Below, one piece after another: positions 7,579 to 11,262 of a stretch of DNA of 11,262 nt (its first letter is position 1; each line of letters begins with the position of its first letter). Position numbers and translations under genes: made by a program. The notes beneath the pieces were generated by a model. That model ran no database searches and had not been told where the DNA came from. It worked only from the letters and a program-made list of their open reading frames with translations. Location: positions 2,749 to 14,010 of the forward strand of contig PBTU01000071.1 of the NCBI GenBank assembly GCA_002729295.1. The letters run 5' to 3'. This DNA comes from Verrucomicrobiales bacterium (lineage in GTDB: Bacteria; Verrucomicrobiota; Verrucomicrobiia; Verrucomicrobiales; Akkermansiaceae).

Positions 7579-8406
7579 CTATTTCCCGGTCTGCTCAAGC
7601 AGGGCTTTCATCACTGGCATCATCCGGATGAGCCGCTCTGCATGATTGATAATTTGACTTTTCCCCTGCTCCCCGAGAGCGACATGAATCTCTCCTGCCC
7701 GTTCGTCCGCGAGTTTGAAGTTCCCCGCCCAACCTTTCTTCGAAACAAGTTGCTCCAAAATGTCCGCTGACATCTCAGTAGCCTTGATATCAGCCCAATT
7801 GAGAGGAGAACCGCCACCTTCCAGAATAAGAAGACTCTCCAAGCTTTCCTCCTCCTTCCCAATTCTTTCCCAAATCCAGTTTTTGGGGTCACCCTCTAAC
7901 AAAGGCGGGTAAAACGCGATCCTAATGCCCTTCTTAGTTTTGTGCATCGTGTAATATTCCGCCAACCCAAGAGAAAAAGCCACCGGAGTCCCGCTGACTC
8001 CGTAAGGCACGGCGATAACATTGATTTCCTTCGGCTCAGTAGCACCAACATTCACCCACAAAGTCGGCCAAAGTTTACCGGCCTCAATATCCCCGACTTT
8101 TTTAAACACTTCGTAGCCCAGATTAGGAGGCTCAAGCGTCCCCTGAATCATCGACCACGTTTGCCTCAAGCCGCGAACACCCTCGTCCGAACCAAAGCTT
8201 CTCTCGACAATCCGATGATTTAGCTTCCCCAAAAAGTCGGCCAACTCCGGAATCGTGACGTCTCCCTCCCGCGGCTTCTGCTTCTCCTGCTTTTCATTCG
8301 CTCCAAGGTAGAGGGCAATGATAATAGAGACTATCAAAAGCGCCGGAATGACCGCCAAAGCAATTTTAATTCCGCTGACCTTGCTTGGTTCTCTCGTCTC
8401 ACTCAT
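7579..8406 (-). CDS. Membrane-anchored protein resembling a degenerate M28-type metallopeptidase
   Basis: A protein of 275 residues. It has a short basic N-terminus, one membrane segment at about 13-34 (ALAVIPALLIVSIIIALYLG) and then a soluble domain, probably outside the cytoplasm. I have no firm family. The order of elements at residues 98-200 recalls M28 peptidases: a WPTLWVNV strand, then INVIAVPYGVSGTPVAFSLGLAEYY where M28 enzymes have a zinc-binding His and Asp before an alpha helix, then KKGIRIAFYPPLLEGDP where they have the FxxFDGEE region, then LLILEGGG. Here His and Asp are replaced by Val and Gly and the Glu pair is missing, so metal catalysis is unlikely. It is the second gene after lpxB, with the stop and start overlapping as ATGA, which implies co-translation and perhaps an envelope role. 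The M28 resemblance is judged by eye and is tentative; that the gene is real is secure. Confidence 0.8.
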   Translation of the reverse strand: MSETREPSKVSGIKIALAVIPALLIVSIIIALYLGANEKQEKQKPREGDVTIPELADFLGKLNHRIVERSFGSDEGVRGLRQTWSMIQGTLEPPNLGYEVFKKVGDIEAGKLWPTLWVNVGATEPKEINVIAVPYGVSGTPVAFSLGLAEYYTMHKTKKGIRIAFYPPLLEGDPKNWIWERIGKEEESLESLLILEGGGSPLNWADIKATEMSADILEQLVSKKGWAGNFKLADERAGEIHVALGEQGKSQIINHAERLIRMMPVMKALLEQTGK

Positions 8407-9539
8407 TTGGTTACCAATTTCGAAATTTCATGTGCCGCCCGTCGATGCACTCCGGTCTCCCCCAATTTAGAGGACTCCTCTAGAAGTTCTTTGTGAAGCT
8501 TTTTTCGCAAATGTTCATCTTCCAGATACCTTCCAAGCCAGCCGGCGAGTTCATATGAGTTGGCATCATTCTGAATGAATTCGGGAACCACTTCCCTGCC
8601 TGCGAGAATATTGATTAAACCGATATGAGGCAGCTTTACCAAATGGCGCGCCATCAGGAAAGTCGGCCAAGCCACCCGATAGACCAAACAGTAGGGTAAC
8701 CCGTAATAGGCCGCCTCGAGCGTCGCGGTTCCGCTGGCTACCACGCCCAGACTGACCTGCTGCATCAGCCTCTGGCTCTCACCGAGCTGGATTTCCACCA
8801 CACCCTCTGGAATCTCAGTCTGTGCCAATAAATCCTGCATCATAGTTTGAACCCGCTCGCTGGCGGCCGCGGTCCTGAATGAAATCGGCGTCTTCTCCCT
8901 CTTCCGCATCACCTTCACCGTTTCCAACATCAGTGGAAAGATGCGGCTAACTTCTTTGCGGCGGCTGCCCGGAAATAACCCCACAACGCCATCTTCCCGA
9001 CTTTCCGCAATTCTTTTCTCCTCCAACTCATCCACCAAAGGATGCCCAACCCAACTCGTTTTCAGGCCAGCTTGCTGAAAAAGTGGAACTTCGAAAGGAA
9101 AGAGACACAACATCAGGTCGTGTGACGCTGCAATTTGTGGGATTCTCTTCTGGTTCCATGCCCAGACCTGCGGCGCGACGTAATGAACGATTTTCGTCTC
9201 AGGACAGAGCTCCTTGACCTGCTTTGCCAGACGCAAATTGAAACCTGGATAATCCACAAGTAAAAGAATTTCGGGCTTCCAGTCCCGAATTTCCCTCAAA
9301 ACTCGATCAAATTTTTTCCTAAACCAACCATATCGCCGAATAACCTCTGTAAATCCCACCACCGCAGCCTCATCCACCCAGTCGAACACGCCAGCCCCGG
9401 CCAGCTCAGCCATGGCCTTTCCACCCAAGCCACGAAACTCCACCTCACCAAGCTCAAATTGAAGCGCCTCCATCAGTTCCGCGCCATGGGTATCCCCACT
9501 TACTTCACCTGCCACCACATAGACCGAACAATTCATCAC
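8403..9539 (-). CDS. lpxB: Lipid-A-disaccharide synthase
   Basis: A peripheral membrane GT-B glycosyltransferase (family GT19). It joins UDP-2,3-diacylglucosamine and lipid X into the beta-1,6-linked disaccharide of lipid A in the Raetz pathway. The 378 residues match the family. Characteristic motifs are AGEVSGDTHGAEL (10-22), FRGLGGKAM (35-43), LVDYPGFNLRLA (94-105), HYVAPQVWAW (119-128), WVGHPLVDE (163-171), GLFPGSRRKEV (187-197), VASGTATLEA (267-276) and PEFIQ (319-323). The drawn start is a GTG directly followed by an ATG at 9536, and either could serve. There is no clear Shine-Dalgarno site. It is the first gene of a two-gene minus-strand operon, ending in an ATGA overlap with the membrane protein downstream. 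It diverges from the TPR protein gene. The other lpx genes are not in the window. Confidence 0.97.
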   Translation of the reverse strand: MMNCSVYVVAGEVSGDTHGAELMEALQFELGEVEFRGLGGKAMAELAGAGVFDWVDEAAVVGFTEVIRRYGWFRKKFDRVLREIRDWKPEILLLVDYPGFNLRLAKQVKELCPETKIVHYVAPQVWAWNQKRIPQIAASHDLMLCLFPFEVPLFQQAGLKTSWVGHPLVDELEEKRIAESREDGVVGLFPGSRRKEVSRIFPLMLETVKVMRKREKTPISFRTAAASERVQTMMQDLLAQTEIPEGVVEIQLGESQRLMQQVSLGVVASGTATLEAAYYGLPYCLVYRVAWPTFLMARHLVKLPHIGLINILAGREVVPEFIQNDANSYELAGWLGRYLEDEHLRKKLHKELLEESSKLGETGVHRRAAHEISKLVTK

Positions 9540-9662
9540 CCGGGGGATGCTACGCTAGCTGGCTCGATTTCCAACCCACAAAACCACTCCTGACGTAAAT
9601 CGTCTCACAAGGGCTTGCTTCCCATGCTCCAAGGCGTTACTCCCTCTCTACACAGTCGCAAT
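9540..9662. promoter_or_regulatory. Divergent promoter region, lpxB / TPR protein gene
   Basis: This 123-base gap between divergent starts must serve the lpxB operon on one side and the TPR protein gene on the other. I could not call a convincing hexamer pair. AAGGG at 9609-9613 would suit translation from an ATG at 9624 better than from 9663, which leaves the TPR gene start uncertain. Confidence 0.4.
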
Positions 9663-10556
9663 ATGTCCGAAAAACCCGAACAGCAGCCTCAACCCGATCA
9701 GGCCCCCAGCCCCATCGGTGAAATTTCTCAGGAGCCATCCTCATTTGAGGCCTTCCTCGATGCCCATCAGAAAACGCTGATCATCGGTGGAATTATCGTC
9801 ATCATTGCTCTCGTGGCATGGGTGGTAATCGCCGGCCTCAAACAACAACAACTTCAAAATCACTCGGCTGAAGTCAGCGCCGCACGCACTCTTTCCGAAC
9901 TGGAAGCCGAAGCTTCCGAAAAAGCCGGAACCAACGCAGGCGGCACCGCTCTCCTGCGCAAAGCCCAACTTCAATGGAGAGACCTGCAACAACCTGAGGC
10001 CATCGAAACACTCGAAGCCTTCGTCAGCGAATATCCCGACCACCCAGCATATGCCAGCGGTCTGGCTTCCCTCGCCTCCTATCAGCATAAAATGGGCAAT
10101 CTCGAGGGCGCCAAGGAAAACTACGGGAAAGCGGTTGAAGAAAAAGCTGCCATCAGCTCGATGGCACTTATCTACCTCGGTGACATCGCCCGAGGCGAAG
10201 GAAACGACGAAGCAGCCGGGGAATACTATGATCGTGCCTCCTCGGAATTTGGCGACATTCATGCCAACATCCGCCAAATTGCCGAACGCCATTCCAAGCT
10301 TTTGGGGGTAAGCTCCCCAACTGAAGTCAAGCCTGCTCCTCCCGCTCCCAAGCCCGTGACTGCCAGTAAGCCCGTCAAAGTCGATCCCCTCCCCACCAAT
10401 CCCGATCTCCCTAAAAACCCAGTCGCTCCGGAAACTCCAAACCCTGTCGCCTCAGACCCTCCAAAGCCTGTCGTCCCGGAGGCTCCCAAGCCCGTCACCC
10501 CAGCCGATCCAAAACCCAAACCACCAGTCGCTTCACCGGACCCACCCTCAAATTAA
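9663..10556 (+). CDS. Single-pass membrane protein with TPR-like domain and Pro/Lys-rich tail (YfgM-like layout)
   Basis: A protein of 297 residues from this ATG. It has an acidic and Gln/Pro-rich cytoplasmic N-terminus of about 38 residues, one membrane helix at 39-59 (LIIGGIIVIIALVAWVVIAGL), and a Gln/Glu/Ala-rich helical stretch at 60-90. TPR-like helical pairs follow at about 95-210 (LQWRDLQQPEAIETLEAFV, LEGAKENYGKAVEE, ALIYLGDIARGEGNDEAAGEYYDRA). A tail from about 218 is built of PKPV, PNPV and DPKP units. The first 210 residues have the layout of YfgM-type proteins, which in E. coli assist the SecYEG translocon and PpiD. The long tail is extra and resembles the TonB-type Pro/Lys spacers that cross the periplasm. 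In-frame starts at TTG 9615 and ATG 9624 exist. I chose 9663 because MSEKPEQ looks like the usual N-terminus, but 9624 has the better ribosome site. The function is inferred from layout only. Confidence 0.85.
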   Translation: MSEKPEQQPQPDQAPSPIGEISQEPSSFEAFLDAHQKTLIIGGIIVIIALVAWVVIAGLKQQQLQNHSAEVSAARTLSELEAEASEKAGTNAGGTALLRKAQLQWRDLQQPEAIETLEAFVSEYPDHPAYASGLASLASYQHKMGNLEGAKENYGKAVEEKAAISSMALIYLGDIARGEGNDEAAGEYYDRASSEFGDIHANIRQIAERHSKLLGVSSPTEVKPAPPAPKPVTASKPVKVDPLPTNPDLPKNPVAPETPNPVASDPPKPVVPEAPKPVTPADPKPKPPVASPDPPSN

Positions 10557-10571
10557 GTGCCTCCGGCACTT
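10555..10571 (+). terminator. Stem-loop containing the TPR gene's stop codon
   Basis: AAGTGCC (10555-10561) and GGCACTT (10565-10571) form a perfect 7-base-pair stem around a 3-base loop. The first two stem bases are the last two bases of the TAA stop. CCTACTTTG follows, with no proper T-run, so it may be a weak terminator or a 3'-end stabiliser for the TPR gene mRNA rather than a strong intrinsic terminator. Confidence 0.45.
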
Positions 10572-10577
10572 CCTACT

Positions 10578-10607
10578 TTGCAAACTATCTGCCCTAGCTC
10601 ATATAAT
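10578..10607 (+). promoter_or_regulatory. Sigma-70-type promoter for the bactofilin gene
   Basis: A perfect TATAAT (10602-10607) lies 18 bases after TTGCAA (10578-10583, four of six matches to the -35). The predicted start near 10614 leaves a leader of about 17 bases before the GTG. It follows directly after the stem-loop that ends the previous gene, so the bactofilin is probably transcribed on its own. Confidence 0.65.
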
Positions 10608-10630
10608 CTAATTCGTAGAAACTAAGAACC

Positions 10631-11248
10631 GTGTTCGAAAAAATCAAAAGTAAATCACTTGCGGGAGATCAACCCGCCACCACTCCTCAGCCACTCGCTC
10701 CACCATCGGCGGCTCCAGCCAAACAGGCGGCTCCAGCTGCCGCAGCTCCGGCACCAGCTTCAGCCAGCGCACCCGCTTCAGGCGGACAACGCAACATTCT
10801 CAGCAACGACGTCCACATAAATGGTTCCATTAAGTTCACCAACGACCTCCTGGTTGACGGCCGTATCGAAGGAAAGATTGCCTCGGACGGCGCGCTCACC
10901 GTCGCCGAAAACGCCCATATCAAGGCGGAGGTGAAAACCAAATCAGTTGTCATTTACGGCAAGGTTCATGGAAACATCTCCTGCACCGAACGGGTGGACA
11001 TCAAAAGTAGTGCCGAGATCGTAGGCGACGTCAAAGCTGGCTCACTCTCCATCGAACCGGGAGCAATTTTTGTCGGTAAGTCGGAAGTTGGAACCCCAAC
11101 CGCTCAACCTCAAAAAGAGGCTCCTCAAAACAAGGGTTCTCAGCAGGAAAAACCTCAGCAACAACAGGGAAAGCCTCAACCGCAACAGGGAAAACCCCAA
11201 CACCAGCAGGGTAACAACATAAAGCCCCAAGGCACTCCCCAGAAATAA
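10631..11248 (+). CDS. Bactofilin (polymer-forming cytoskeletal protein)
   Basis: A protein of 205 residues. Bactofilins self-assemble without nucleotide into filaments or sheets under the membrane and help shape cells or place envelope enzymes. The short N-terminus MFEKIKSK is followed by an Ala/Pro-rich linker (about 17-50). The conserved right-handed beta-helix core is at about 56-153, seen as repeated glycine turns: NDVHINGSIKFTNDLLVDGR, EGKIASDGALTVAENAHIKA, VVIYGKVHGNISCTERVDIK, VGDVKAGSLSIEPGAIFVGK. The tail from about 158 is hydrophilic, Gln/Lys/Pro-rich and has 7-residue QQGKPQx repeats. Core length and flanking disordered arms are typical of the family. The GTG start is favoured by MFEKIK, which resembles the usual bactofilin start, and by the promoter just upstream; TAAG is the only weak ribosome-site candidate. 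No M23 peptidase or parA gene, common neighbours elsewhere, is visible within the window. Confidence 0.95.
   Translation: MFEKIKSKSLAGDQPATTPQPLAPPSAAPAKQAAPAAAAPAPASASAPASGGQRNILSNDVHINGSIKFTNDLLVDGRIEGKIASDGALTVAENAHIKAEVKTKSVVIYGKVHGNISCTERVDIKSSAEIVGDVKAGSLSIEPGAIFVGKSEVGTPTAQPQKEAPQNKGSQQEKPQQQQGKPQPQQGKPQHQQGNNIKPQGTPQK
11162..11211 (+). repeat. 21-base tandem repeat encoding QQGKPQx in the bactofilin tail
   Basis: Two near-identical 21-base units begin with CAACAGGGAAA at 11162 and 11183. A third, partial copy (CAGCAGGG) starts at 11204, and looser matches lie just upstream. Differences between copies are mostly synonymous or affect the last residue, as in a slippage-prone in-frame repeat inside a disordered tail. 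Confidence 0.7.
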
Positions 11249-11262
11249 CGAACTGGCTCCGA

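Noticed and set aside
9741..10292. Minus-strand open frame of 183 codons opposite the TPR gene
   Set aside because: The plus-strand frame has a clear membrane helix, TPR-like repeats and a proper start region. The minus frame has none of these.

Overview
The window looks like a chromosomal segment from a Gram-negative bacterium. A lipid A biosynthesis gene (lpxB) implies an LPS outer membrane. The bactofilin, the tail-rich TPR membrane protein and the near absence of clear Shine-Dalgarno sites would fit the Verrucomicrobiota (Opitutae-like) or a neighbouring PVC-group lineage. That placement is an inference and is not proven here. The genes use the standard bacterial code: lpxB ends in TGA and tryptophans are TGG. 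No mobile element, rRNA, tRNA or CRISPR array was seen.

Layout: (1) 1-377 holds a short unknown gene that may begin outside the window. It converges on an NAD kinase gene (385-1230, minus). (2) Diverging from the NAD kinase across a 76-base gap is a ThiF/MoeB-type E1-like enzyme with a C-terminal rhodanese domain (1307-2419). It is interrupted by one in-frame TGA exactly where the family has its conserved cysteine. (3) 2420-2940 is a long gap without a convincing gene; its end probably carries the promoter for gltB. (4) 2941-7521 is a complete glutamate synthase large subunit, without its small-subunit partner gltD. (5) Converging on it is a two-gene minus-strand operon, lpxB followed by a membrane-anchored protein that resembles a degenerate M28 peptidase, joined by a 4-base ATGA overlap. 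(6) Diverging from lpxB are a single-pass TPR membrane protein and then a bactofilin with its own good promoter.

The most notable feature is the MoeB/ThiF-rhodanese gene. The TGA at 1868-1870 is not a frameshift: the same frame continues for another 182 sense codons with every expected motif intact (second zinc CxxC, rhodanese active-site loop). A stem-loop starts 10 bases after the TGA, and its 6-base apical loop carries GU at the second and third positions. This fits the geometry of a bacterial SECIS element. The best reading is a selenoprotein in which selenocysteine replaces the conserved E1 cysteine. A nonsense mutation or sequencing error remains the main alternative.

Most other genes are core metabolism or envelope: NADP+ supply, sulfur-carrier activation, ammonium assimilation, lipid A synthesis and cell-shape scaffolding. 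Apart from the lpxB pair there is little sign of a shared pathway.
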